Below, one piece after another: positions 1-11,100 of a DNA stretch of 64,000 nucleotides. A program made the position numbers and the translations under genes. This stretch comes from Branchinecta lynchi (lineage: Eukaryota > Arthropoda > Branchiopoda > Anostraca > Branchinectidae), in NCBI GenBank assembly GCA_023053575.1, contig JAKZAP010000014.1:13046938-13110937 (forward strand), in the 5' to 3' direction. Under the pieces are notes generated by a model that was not told the DNA's origin, did not search any database, and was given only the letters and a program-made list of their open reading frames with translations. How positions within the stretch are numbered: position 1 is the first letter of the stretch; every line of letters starts with the position of its first letter.

Positions 1-1700
1 CGTGTCTCAGACGTCTCACTTTAAATCCGGACCTGATCCAATTACGCTGGGGGAAGTTGGAGGAAGGAACCGGAAATTTCGAGAAACGCTTACGAGTGGA
101 GGGATCGGGATGAAACTTGGTCGGAAGAACAAACACAGGTCCTGGATACGTCATTGACATAACCGGACTGGATCCGGGCACTGTGGGGGAGTTGGGGGGG
201 GATTTCTAGCGATACTGCGAGTTCGGCATACTTCCTGATGTGCTAGGGCGATGAAACTTGGCAGGTATGTCAGGATCCGAACAAATTGGCTTGGGAATAG
301 TCGTTTCCCCCATCCGGCCATCGTGGGGGGAGTGGATCAATGGGAGTCCAGAATCTAGTGGCATGCATAACTTTTGAACGGTCGATCGGATTTGAATGAA
401 ACTTGGCAGGTGGAAAGAGATATCGCCGAAGATGTTCAGTGTCAAGTCCGGGTCCGGTCTGATACCTGTGGAGGACGGGAGGGGGGAACTCAAGATACAC
501 TTAAAGCAGAGGGATTGGGACGGAACTTAATGGAGAACAAGCATTAGGCCTAGATACGAAACTGACGTTGCCAAATCGTTTCGGGGCTCTGTGGGGGGTG
601 GGTGGTTGAGGGGTTGGAAGGGGTTTCCTGGAATTCCGGTAGTCGCGAGTTAGAATAGTTCCAGAGGTACTAAGACAACGAAACTTTGAAGGCATATTAA
701 TGACCCGACTTAACTGAATTAAGAACCTGACAGAACATACCCCCAGAAACTTCCGTCCTAGATCCGAGCATTTTTGGGGGAGCGAGGGAAGGAAATTGAC
801 TTCTGCAAATTGCGAACGAGTGGTCTGATTCGAGTGAAACTTAAGAGGAGATAAGAATCGATGACCCAGACATGTAAAACATGCGTTCGAACTTTAGGCA
901 ACCATGTTTGGGGGGGGGGGGGCTTTTGACATGCACACAAACCAAACGGATGGACCGAATGAGATGCAAGTTCGACACTGCCGAGTTTATGCGGTCTATA
1001 CAAATTTGTTATTTGGCGTCCGGGCCGGATTCGGCCAAGGTAGAGGGGGGGGGGGGGGTAAATTTACAGATAGGCTATGCTCCGATCTCAGTAAAACTTG
1101 ATAGAATGGAAGTTGGGATTAAGATATACGACGTTATGTTTCCAAGTCCGCATGGCCACAGTAGGAAGAGTTGGAGGGAGATTGCCGAAAAATTTGAGGC
1201 TCGCATAGGGTTCAAACAAGTGCATCAATTTAAATGAAACTTGAACTTAAACCTGAAACTTTAAATGAAACCCTAGAAGATATATTTTAGGGTCCGAACC
1301 GGATCCGACGACGGTGGTGGAGGGGGGTACCGGAATTTTTCAAAAATTATCAGATTCGAGTGAAACTTGATAGATGATATAAAGGAAGATGCTTTAGATG
1401 ATCCATCTTTAGAGTCCAAACCAGATTCGGCCACGGTAAGGAGTGATGGAGGGAGTACCGGAAATCGTGTGGCAAGTGTGGGGATCAAACGAGTGGATTT
1501 ATTGGGCTGAAACTTGGAAGTTTGAACAGTCACGCGCATTTGCTACAGATAATCAGAGACGATGCCGGAACTGCTCAGAACTGAGTGAAACTAAATATCC
1601 TATTTCTATTTCTGAAACGCATTTTTGGATGGTGGGTATATTTTGTGACGTTCTCATCTGCTTTCTTGTACAGCCTACTTGTAACAAGTGCCATATGAGC
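1..1700. repeat. Satellite-like tandem repeat, unit about 430 bp
   Basis: Phrases such as 'gatgaaacttggcagg', 'cttttgaacgg' and 'gaccggatccg' recur in order. The 'cgcgagtt ... cttcc' block appears near 205 and again near 645, giving a period of roughly 430-440 bp. Units diverge toward 1700 and include G runs near 909 and 1046. The same unit recurs at 26830-27800, where the spacing is about 425 bp. The ORFs across this block are repeat-derived and show no protein family signature. Confidence 0.7.
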
Positions 1701-1715
1701 TCGTAGCTCTTTTTT

Positions 1716-2060
1716 TCATGGATACGCCGTCACTAGCCTTTCACCTTTGGGGGACGTACAAGTTTTGCCAACAGGACTTGAAAATGTGCCGACAAAAAAC
1801 GCAGCTGATGCAAAGCGACACCGTCGCGAACGGCTGTACCAGGTGAAATTAAAGCGCCGCAGGCTTTTTTTGAATCCGCATTTTTTCTGGCGAATTCTAG
1901 CTTTTAACGTGGTTAAAGCCCCCGAAATTTCAAGCCTCAAACGCCAACTAAATGACGTACCCTTCTTCTAAATAATGAAGACTGCGAAATGTGCCGCAGG
2001 CGAAATTTTTTGGAAACACTCATGATCAAATCGCCTTTTTGCGATCCCAAGGCTACATAT
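1716..2060 (+). repeat. Dispersed repeat family P, copy 1
   Basis: The core contains 'aagcgccgcaggc', 'ctagcttttaacgtgg' and 'cgccaactaaatga'. It matches diverged copies at 37300-37510, 37520-37720 and in part 22860-22970. No coding potential is recognised. Confidence 0.55.
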
Positions 2061-2279
2061 TAAACCACAGAGCTGCCTGGCGAAAAAATAGAAAAAAAGA
2101 ATCCAAGGAAAAGTAAATGTAAAATACATTTATTCTGAATTTACATCCAATAAAAATAGGCTAGTTCACGTCAACAGACGTGCTTACTCCTGAAGTTCTG
2201 CAATCATTAGAAGTAAAAGTTAAGTAATGAATGGAGACCAGTCGAAGCTACTGTTAAATGGTAAAGAACAAGAGCTAAA

Positions 2280-2720
2280 TAAATGCCACTTAAATTACCA
2301 AGCTCAGTAACTGGGGTGAACCAAATAATGAGTTCGTACTACCGAAAAACTAACTAAAAAAATAAGGAGAAGATCGGGAGGGGTAGAACGACCGAATTTC
2401 GGGAATGGAATAATACTCTTGGTAGAACCACCTAAAACAACTAAATGTGGCAAGTCAGCAGACTGGCAAGATTCTGTACCATGGTAACAGATGCGGACCA
2501 AACAAAAACCAACCAAATGAATCTGATTAATCACCGAATTATGAAACGGATTGACCGAATGCGATAGAACAGATACGGACTTGAGAAAAGTCTGGTGTAC
2601 AACCGAATTCGCTAACGAATGAGACCAAATAAATACGTTAAATCACCGAAATTACGTAGGGACGTACTGACTGAACGCGGACTGAATAAAAGTTGGATTA
2701 ATTACCAAATTCGATAAAGA
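2280..2720 (+). repeat. Dispersed repeat family L, copy 1
   Basis: The stretch about 2512-2670 ('ctgaccgaatgcgatagaac' and following) is closely repeated at 39540-39690. Motifs of the type 'aaattaccgaatt' recur inside. Nothing coding is seen. Confidence 0.55.
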
Positions 2721-3990
2721 ATGAGAATCAATAAACACCTTAAATCGCCTAATTTGGAAACGTGGGTACACCTGACCTCCTTCAATCAACTAACAATCAG
2801 TATAGATAAGGGGGCCCAAGCCAATCTAAAAAGATGGGTACCCCCACTTACTCAGACACGGAGATACCCCTCACCCCATCCCATCAATTTTACTGAGGCG
2901 TATCCCACCAGTTTAGAATGATAACGCTCACCAACTTAGATATGACTGGGTTTAGAGACTAGATAGGCGGGGTACTCCCCCAGACCCAGAAATGCGGATA
3001 CACCCCATCGGATCAATCTAGACAAGGCGGTGTCCTTACGAATCGAGAAAGGAGGATACGCCCTTAATTTCACTGTGTACGTGGGGGACACCCCATGAAT
3101 CCAGAAGTCAAAGACGATTCAAGGAATGATTGGATAAACAAAATATTAAAGAAACAAAGTATGTGACAAATCGTGCAGCCCCCCCCCCCCCTTCGTCAAC
3201 GACGAATTCGTCTTCATCCCCCCCCCCCCCAAGCCTGATAGTCATCCGTGCAATTGGGCAGGATATGAGAGATTCGTTTTGCCTTATGTGTTTTCTAGCA
3301 GTTACACGGGACCCACAGTTTAGCGTGAACGCGCAGATGTGGTCAAGTTGCTGAATGCTCAGATGTGGCCAAGTCGCTGTGAACTGTTAGGTTATGGAAA
3401 CTGATAGGAGGGTCAAATACACATTCTTTAAAAACTCTAAGCAAGAAAAGGGGAAAAGAAAAGGAAGAAAGCGACCTCCCTAATCTAAATAACTTCACGG
3501 ATAAATACTTAAACAGCAGTTCACATAATGTAGAACCAAGACGACCTATGAATCTATTCTTCAGAACCAGCTTTCCAGACCCCCCACCCCCCAGCACTTC
3601 CCAAGCATACAAATAAAAGCAACTTGCCCAGATTTCGAACAGGACATAGTCTCAATAGCCTTTCATCACCTGGCAATACTTGGGTTTAGTTAAAACTGTA
3701 GAGCATTTTCGTTCGCACTTTACCGCAAAAGCTACCGAACTGGGATCCGACTTCCAAGGAGCGATTCTTAGATTTGCCCAAGGACGTTCGACTGAGGAAC
3801 AAATTATTTTTGGTTCGAGACGATAAGCACTTGTCGCATACAATGACGTCGACGCTGGTTTATACTTACCTCGTTTCTGCGTGCATCAAAAGCTAAGTGC
3901 TAATATAACACATATTCGCATCCGTTAGGTGGATTCGGCGGCGCAAGTGGAAAAAATCCTCGTCGTCAGGTCCCAAATTCGAACCGCGCC
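2721..3990. other. Non-coding stretch without recognised gene
   Basis: I see no splice-bounded exon and no repeat match elsewhere in the window. Two C tracts lie near 3181 and 3220. ORFs of 63-89 codons show no family motif. Confidence 0.4.
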
Positions 3991-3993
3991 GTA

Positions 3994-4425
3994 TCAACTC
4001 CAGAGGCGTACTCTCTTCGTTCCCCGCGGACTCCACTTGAGGAGTCCCCGCGTTTTTGTTTGTCCCGGGGACTCACTCCCCGTATTCTCGCGAGTCCCCA
4101 CGGAAGGGGAATGCTCTGACTATCATCACCTTCATCAAAAAGGACTCCCTTTCAGATTCGGAGGGGAATCAATTTTTTGCTGGTGTTGGGGCAATGTAAA
4201 ATTAATTAAAAATAATCAAAATAAACAAAACCCCCAAAAAAGTGGCTCCAGACTAATTTCGTCAACTGCATATATTTTTCGAACAAAATCCATGCTGGAA
4301 GCATTCCCCGTGTTCTCGCTGTTTCTCGCCGCGGAGTCCGCGTGGAGTGGCTCCCTCTATTCTCGCCGTTCCCTTTGATTCCCCGAGGAGTCCTCGGGGA
4401 ACGGCGAGAATACGCCTCAGGTCAA
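3994..4425 (+). mobile_element. MITE-like element family H, copy 1
   Basis: The ends are inverted: the left reads 'aggcgtactctcttcgttcc' and the right 'gaacggcgagaatacgcct'. The interior alternates 'gactcc' and 'ggggactc' blocks around an A/T-rich centre. A second copy in opposite orientation lies at 58186-58612. The 149-codon ORF crossing this element is repeat-derived. Confidence 0.65.
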
Positions 4426-4429
4426 ATTT

Positions 4430-5230
4430 TATTGACGTCACTCCTCAATTCTTAAGCAAAAAAAATCACGTTCCGCGGACACCAAGCTTCATGATGCGTT
4501 TTGCGACCGTGGCACTGCGTTTCCGGAGAGAAACGTGTCTTTCACCTGGTTCACGCACACGTGAAAATGCAGCGTTTCGAGTCAGCGCTTTACCCCTCGA
4601 CGCTATTATTTCGCACTAAAATATCAACTTCGTGTCTGCGGCGCAATGGATGCAGTGTGTGTGAGCCCCCGGTTATAATGTACTCGTTAGCGTCTCATTC
4701 CACGCTGAAAAATGTCCAACTTTGTGTCACCGTCCTTGCGGCTGGTGGGAAAACTCAATACAGCCCAACTGACGCAAGTTGGATAACTTGTCCAGGTATG
4801 GAAGGCATAGAAGACGTGAGAAGTAGGCCGGAGGTTTGACGTACCCCAAGAGTACAGTGGAGCAAGAACAAATAAGCACCAGGACATCCGTGTCCCTATC
4901 TCTGTAATACGACCATGCGGAGTCGAATAGACCCCTATACCTTGCCCGATCACATTCATTATCTCTACAGAACAGTTATATCACAGTAAAGCCTCGGAGA
5001 AGAAATTTACTAAGTAAAAGCCGATTGTTGTCTCATTATGTGATGTCACTTCTGACGCTCTGTAGAGTGGGTCAGCACGTCTCCAGCACTATTTCGTCTG
5101 ATATGCGCAGCGGCAAGTAAACGGACATAAAGTCAAAGCTTAGAAAGTACTATAGCTCGGCTCAGTTTTGTCGGGGTATCCATAGTCGCTGCATGGGACC
5201 AAAGGCGGTTTTATTGGAATATTTGTTCTT
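4430..5230. other. Non-coding stretch without recognised gene
   Basis: Overlapping ORFs of 90-112 codons exist on both strands, but none has a recognisable domain and none is bounded by a convincing splice-site pair. Confidence 0.35.
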
Positions 5231-5236
5231 CAGTAG

Positions 5237-5406
5237 AGGTATGCTTCTTTAACTTTAATCAGTGCCATTTCATCCCTTCTACTGTTCCAAAATCAACTCC
5301 AAAGTAGCTAATTCACCTGAATGGGTGTTTAAGTTCTTCTGTTGACCCTTTAGCATTGTCCAAAATTCACTGTTCAAAGTCCACTAAGGTTAAAAGAAGC
5401 ATACCT
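5237..5406. repeat. Short foldback repeat
   Basis: 'aggtatgcttcttt' near 5238 is answered by the inverted 'aaaagaagcatacct' near 5391, giving a hairpin of about 170 bp. It may be a small MITE. No second copy was found. Confidence 0.4.
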
Positions 5407-5929
5407 ATATCAACCGCGTACCACCTCATCGTGGATTGATAAGATATCTTGGTTACGAGGCTCCATCTGGTGCAATCGGCAGCTAGCGCTGGTGCGTCGT
5501 GGCTCTTGAAATTGGTGACCAGTAAGTAGCCACGTACCGCTGGAGGAGGACTCACCACCTCCGTTAAAACTAATCTCCATTCTTTCATCTTGAGTCCGAG
5601 CAGAACCTCTCTGTTACAGTAGAATTTATGATAACAGCTATTTATATATTTCGTTAGGGATCCAGCAGTGTTATTTATACCTTACACTAATGATGTTCAC
5701 TCCTGTAACTGATATGTCATAAGAGTAAATCGATATACGTTATGGTCCATCTCGTCTAGTAGGCCTGGGGCTTGACTGGATATGTGTTTTCCAGCTTCGC
5801 TAGGACGTGTGAACCAGCTTGATTAGGGATTTCTGGATTGACTGCGGCTGAGCTATAGAATTCTCTGAGACTTTCCCTTGTCTCTTACCCCGATGAAAAA
5901 TTTATCTCAGAATAGTAGTATGAAGTTGT

Positions 5930-7502
5930 TCGTTACCTCCCTTGAGTGATAAGCCCCTTGAGCCTAGTATCACTGTTATACCGACCATTACTCCTGCTAT
6001 GGTTGAGGAACAAATTCTACGACTGAACCCGAACTGTTCTGACGTTAACAATGAAATTCCGATTTGGTTACTGATCCAATGCGCATTTCTAATCTCTAGA
6101 CCCATCGCAGCAGTATTTAATCAATGTCTTCTTCAATGTATATTTCCTGAGTGTTTCAAAATTGCTGAGGTTACTCCAATACCGAAAAAAACTAACCCCT
6201 CTAGCCTTGATGATATGCGAACTATATCGAAGATTTCTGCAGTGGTCAAGCTACTAGAAAATTTTATGTATGATTGGCTGTATGTATGTGACAATTTTGA
6301 CCCCAATCAGTTTGGTTTTAGGCAAGGTATTAGCACCTCACATTACTTGGTTAGCCTGATTCATGACATACTAACTGCTCTTGAGGAAGATGATTCGTTT
6401 ATTGACCTAATCCTCGCTGACCAAAAAAAAGCTTTCGACCTCCTGGATAACGCGGTCGCTTTGGAAGCCATTTCTGTAATGGGTGCTAGTCAATTTTCTG
6501 AGTGTATGATTGCCAGTTTTCTCTCAGACCGGAGCCAAGTTTTTAAACTGAATGGTTCCGTCTCCGCAGTTGAAACAATATCTTGCGGTACCCCCCAAGG
6601 TACTAAGTTGGGTCCTATGATTGTTCTTTGTTCTGTAAATAATGTTACTAAAGGTTTCCTTCATAGGTACAAATTTGCAGATGATCTCTCGTCATTTCTA
6701 AGCTTTCTTTCACACTGCCGAACAGTTCAAATCCGGTACAAGACTCCATCACTTCCCTTAAAACTCAACTGTCAAGCAAGAAAATGCAAATTAATGACAG
6801 TAAGTCTTCGGTTATGCGGTTTAGCAGACTGAGAAGAGAAACTGCTGAATATCCATCGTCACTCAGGCAGCGTGAATCCGTTAAATTGCTTGGGGTAATA
6901 ATCGATGATGACCTGAAACCGAATTCTCATGTTGACAATATTATCCGTAAAACCAACTTTTTAATTAAATCCCTCTCCACCCTTAAATCTTTCGGTTTGG
7001 ATACTAAATGCCTCCTGTTACTTTAAAACTTATATCCGTCCTCATTTAGAATATTAGCTCCACCGGTTTGGCATTCTTCTCTTTCTGCAGAGCTCTCTGA
7101 TCGCCTGGAAAATGTCCAAAAGAGAGCCATGAGAATCATAATATAACATACGAAGAGGCTCTCATTAAACTTGACATTCCTAAATTACCTGAACGTAGAA
7201 ATACTCTTTCAAACAAATTTGGAGCTAAGATAACGTGTTGTCTCCAGATGGCCCATCTATTCCCCCCTCCCCTCCCGTCTTCCGTGCGTCGGTCCGAGAG
7301 GAATACTGGCAATCAGTTTTCCCCATATCCCGCTAATTCTTCTACCCAGTTTTTACGTAGTTTCATCCCATCATTTATTTCTGGTAATTTCTTGTAAGTG
7401 TATTAATTAATTTGTTTCTTGTGTGTCTGTGTATTTTGTAAATTGGTATTCCTTCTTTAGCTTTTAGCCACTCGGATTAAACTTGATTGATTGATTGAAA
7501 AA
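5930..7502 (+). mobile_element. 5'-truncated CR1/jockey-like LINE fragment
   Basis: This is the 3' part of a non-LTR retrotransposon. It is flanked by the direct repeat AAGTTGT (5923-5929 and 7503-7509), a target-site duplication inside MITE C. The 3' end is a short run of 'ttgattgattga', a tail type usual for CR1-like LINEs. The 5' end is truncated, so no endonuclease is present. Its orientation is antisense to the adjacent mrto4 gene. Confidence 0.85.
5942..7026 (+). pseudogene. Reverse transcriptase (LINE, degraded)
   Basis: Frame 5942-6832 encodes the fingers and palm of a non-LTR reverse transcriptase. Visible are the P-I-P-K block, 'NQFGFRQGISTSHYLV', the first catalytic aspartate in 'LADQKKAFDLLD', 'GTPQGTKLGP' and the FADD active-site box. 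The frame is lost near 6690-6790 and the thumb region resumes in another frame at 6784-7026 ('LLGVIIDDDLKPNSHVDNI'). The order of blocks and the tail point to the CR1/Daphne/jockey group. Truncation and frameshift make it non-functional. It is unrelated to the LINE at 15326. Confidence 0.85.
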
Positions 7503-7990
7503 AAGTTGTACGAAAAAGTAGCATGGAGTACTAACACTAACTGATGCTACTACATGCTACTATTAGCAAGACTGGATGCTCCTAGAGCAAGACAGGATGC
7601 TACTGGATACTACTACTTAAGATTGGCCTAGTCTGAGGCACATTAAATGATAGTACTCTTTACTATTACACATCACTAGATGCAACTTTTTCGTACAACT
7701 ATCATACAACTACGCAGCCTACACATTTTTCATCGGGATGTCCGGTTTCCTGACTGGTCCTGGGGCTAGTGTGCCCCTACGGTGTCAGAATGTCTTCAGC
7801 CCACACCTCAGGAGCCTTATCTTCACTATATCTTGCCTACCGCTCGTTCGTCCTTACAACCCGCCCCAGTGGTTAGTAAACCCCAGACCTAGGGTCGGTT
7901 GGGCTAGCGGTCCTCCACCTGAAAACAAGCGCTACGCAAAGTGATACATCAGCCTCGGATACGGACTCCTTTGGTTACGAAACGTGGGTT

Positions 7991-8152
7991 TTATTCATTC
8001 GCATCACTACCATCACTATCGTCCATATTCTCGTCGGGCTTCTCATTTTCCGTGGCTCTTGTTGATTCAAAGAAATCTTCAAGTGTACCGTCCTTCGACC
8101 AATGAGCTTCAACGACGACACGGAATTCAGCCAGCTTCTGTCCAAGGTGTTT
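7991..8152 (-). CDS. mrto4: mrto4 exon 6 (terminal coding exon)
   Basis: The acceptor is 'ttcgtacag' and the exon begins in phase 0. It encodes '[19 protein letters not shown]' and an acidic tail ending in '[10 protein letters not shown]', then TAA at 7993-7991. The block corresponds to the family's 'KLFG..MAEFKV' segment. An AATAAA hexamer on the minus strand (7994-7989) overlaps the stop codon, so it is probably too close to be the working polyadenylation signal. Confidence 0.93.
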   Translation of the reverse strand, partial: KHLGQKLAEFRVVVEAHWSKDGTLEDFFESTRATENEKPDENMDDSDGSDANE

Positions 8153-11100
8153 CTGTACGAATAAGTTCCATTTTATTTCCTGTCGCTCGCCAACACTGAA
8201 CTTCGCTAGTCTCCTTTCCCCTTTTCTATATCTTCAGATCGTCTACTGTTTCTTCAGCATCCTATTCCAGCGTTTCTGCACTCATTTTTGCCAACTTAAC
8301 TTATTTATCACTGTTCAAACAATTACTAAGTTGCTAGTGCCCTATGTTTACAATGTATTATAGTTACATTGTAATGTATTGTATTATCTGAGTATTGTGG
8401 TAATGACTAATGAGACATAGTTTGTTTATTTTAATTAATATCGGTTATTTCCCTACCCTAGCCAAGCACTCCTTTTGTGCTTTCCTGGCAGTAATATTAT
8501 GTTCGTCGTGTATTTTTTGTCTTTAAATATAGTCCAGTGAAAGTGAACTGACGACCCCTAACGATTAACTACTTTCGGTGACAATAATAAATAAGTAAAT
8601 AAATTCTTCGTTATCAACTCTTTCAATCAAGGCTTGCTAGGGGTTATCCTTGCACATAGGAGACATCAGCCGGATGAACAAATGTTTGGCCTCTGATTTT
8701 GAAACTCCGGACCAAATCCGACCAAATACCAGATATACAAAAAAACTACCCTTGATAAGGCACCGCTTCTTCGAGCCCCCCCCCCCCCCCATACTGAATC
8801 GAAAGGTATTGTTCTTCGTTTGTGCCTTGCTTTATCCGTCATTTATTTGTAAACATTATTATCTACCGTTAATGTTTCAAATTGACGATCCGCTAGCCCA
8901 TTTTAAATTCGCTATAAATGAAACAAAAGCATTATTATTATTACTATGATATACAAAGTTATCCTCTCGGCAGCCAAGCGAGATTTAAAGTTCAAACTGA
9001 GTTCAGTTCAGGCTGTTAATTGAATTATTTTGTTTTATCTGTCTTTTCTTTATTCCATGAAAAATAAAGTGAGTGAGAGTACATGGATGAGTATATGGTT
9101 GGCTGGTTTTACTCTTCAGCTGGTTTTTAGTGGAGTATTCTTTGGAACAATCCACTATTGCGAGCGCTGTAGCAGCTTTCGGTTTTCACCGTATTTTGGG
9201 GAGCTCATCACTAGTGAACCAGTGCAAGTATCAAGTTCAAACTTGGTACACTTGTATTGGGGTCTAGTTGTGCCTTTAGCCCCCCCCCCCCCCCACACAC
9301 AACGACCCGGTTCCGGGGCAAATGGGCCCAGATTGCCGAGTGAATAATGTTCATCGCTTGACCAGACCTGGGCATAGGACGGTGACATTCCTTGTACTTG
9401 AAGATCCTAGGGCTGGGAAATTGCTTTTAAAGTTGCACCTCCCCCACACACCAAGCACATGGGGAAATTGGGCCCAGATTGCCGAGGAGTTACGTTCGTT
9501 ACCCGTAACACGAATCAACAGATATCAAGTTAAAATTTGGTAGGTTTGTGAGCACTGGGGTCTCTTTTTTTTCCTTTCTGCGGGTCCCAAACCCCACCCC
9601 ACTAGGTTCAGGAGCAACTGGGCCCGGATTGCCGATTTTTGTTATGTTTTTAACTTGACAAGAACTTTTGATCATAGGGGTTGGGGATATATATGTGGAG
9701 CTGAACCACTCCCACCCTCCTCGTTCATGGGCAAGTGAGCCCAATTTGACCATGAGTTAAGTTTTTGATTCGTGATTGGAATCAAACTCTAAGCTGGTGT
9801 AGTCGAGGATATTTAGGTCTAATCATGCAATTTGACGGATCCCCTTTCACCACCCAGATTTCCCATTAGTTACGTTCGTCTATGACATATGACGAGTTCA
9901 ACTTGTATACTTGTGGATATGTATGTATAGATGCAGATTTTAGTGTAACAGCAACAAACAAGACCACGTGGCATAATTCAATCCTTAATGATGAGTTGGA
10001 AACTGGATCGTTTTGTCATATGATCGATGATATGTCGTTCTTAATGAAGTTGTGACAAAGGGGGTATTAGGCTGCTACGATTTCGTTTATTGCACTTGAT
10101 ATTACCTTGCTAATGAAAAGAGGTTTAAAATGTCGGACTGGCTAGCAAGACATTCAGTATCGAAACTGAAACCGTTCTTGCAAGATCTTGAAGATCTTCT
10201 TTGGACTTTTAAATACGGTTTGTTTACTTTAAAAGCTCTTGAACTGGGATGATTTCAACAATATTCTACTTTCAATATTTTGTTGGTTAATGGGGGGTGT
10301 GAGATGTCTTGGCTCTAATGCTGTTTGCTTATAAGATGTGATAAAGATTTTACTTTCACACTCTCACGTCTGAGCGCTTGCTCACTTGTTAACGTATAAT
10401 AATGATAATATAAATAAAGCAAATAGGCTTTCGCCTCTGCAAATTTCTCAGAACACTCTCAACACACAACCAAATCTAAGAAAAGGGACGGCCCACGCCT
10501 GTTTTAACGGTATTTATAATCTCCGCTCTGACAACACTGTCAGGAGGATGACTTGAAGGGTTCACCATTCGATTTTTAAGTCTCCACCTTTCAACTTCTC
10601 GACATGAAGTTTCCTACTGTGTCCTCCAAGACCGTTGCGGTTGAAGAAGAGACCATCTTCTGGTCTTACACTGTCACAATTATGACAATTAGGTAGTCAT
10701 TCTTATCCATGTTTTATTTTTTTAATTTTGTAAAGGGGGAGGGACTATATTATATATTTCATACTGAACGATTTCTGAAAAAGTAAAGTGAACTCAATTG
10801 AATATTCGTGCCTGTCATTTTTAACGTTACACTACAATGAATAGTTTCGTTTACATTATACCAACATTACTAGACAAGCACTGTTTTTACAAAGTTTTTT
10901 TTACCCCGTCTGTTGTTCAGTCTTCCTTTGTTCAGCACTACGAATGTTACCTATCATGTTACAAAGAAGACAGAAAACTGACGATCCAGAATTTTTGTTT
11001 GTTTACTATTATGTTTTCGCATGAAAGCAAATTCGAAAACTAAACAATTTTCGGTCATTAGTTAGACAAGGGGGGGGGGGGGGTGCTAGCAAGGAAACGA

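Larger units (their letters stand above)
5890..7737 (+). mobile_element. MITE family C, copy 1, split by a LINE
   Basis: The ends are inverted: left 'ccgatgaaaaattt', right 'acatttttcatcgg'. The MITE occupies 5890-5929 and 7503-7737 and is interrupted by the LINE at 5930-7502. Uninterrupted relatives of about 300 bp lie at 34297-34596 and 43437-43738. They run straight through the point where this copy is broken. Confidence 0.8.

Noticed and set aside
881..1237. 118-codon ORF near the window start
   Set aside because: It is entirely within satellite-like repeat and contains poly-Gly from a G tract.
3929..4378. 149-codon plus-strand ORF as a gene
   Set aside because: It lies over MITE family H, with inverted ends and a second inverted copy at 58186. 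It has no domain and no splice logic.
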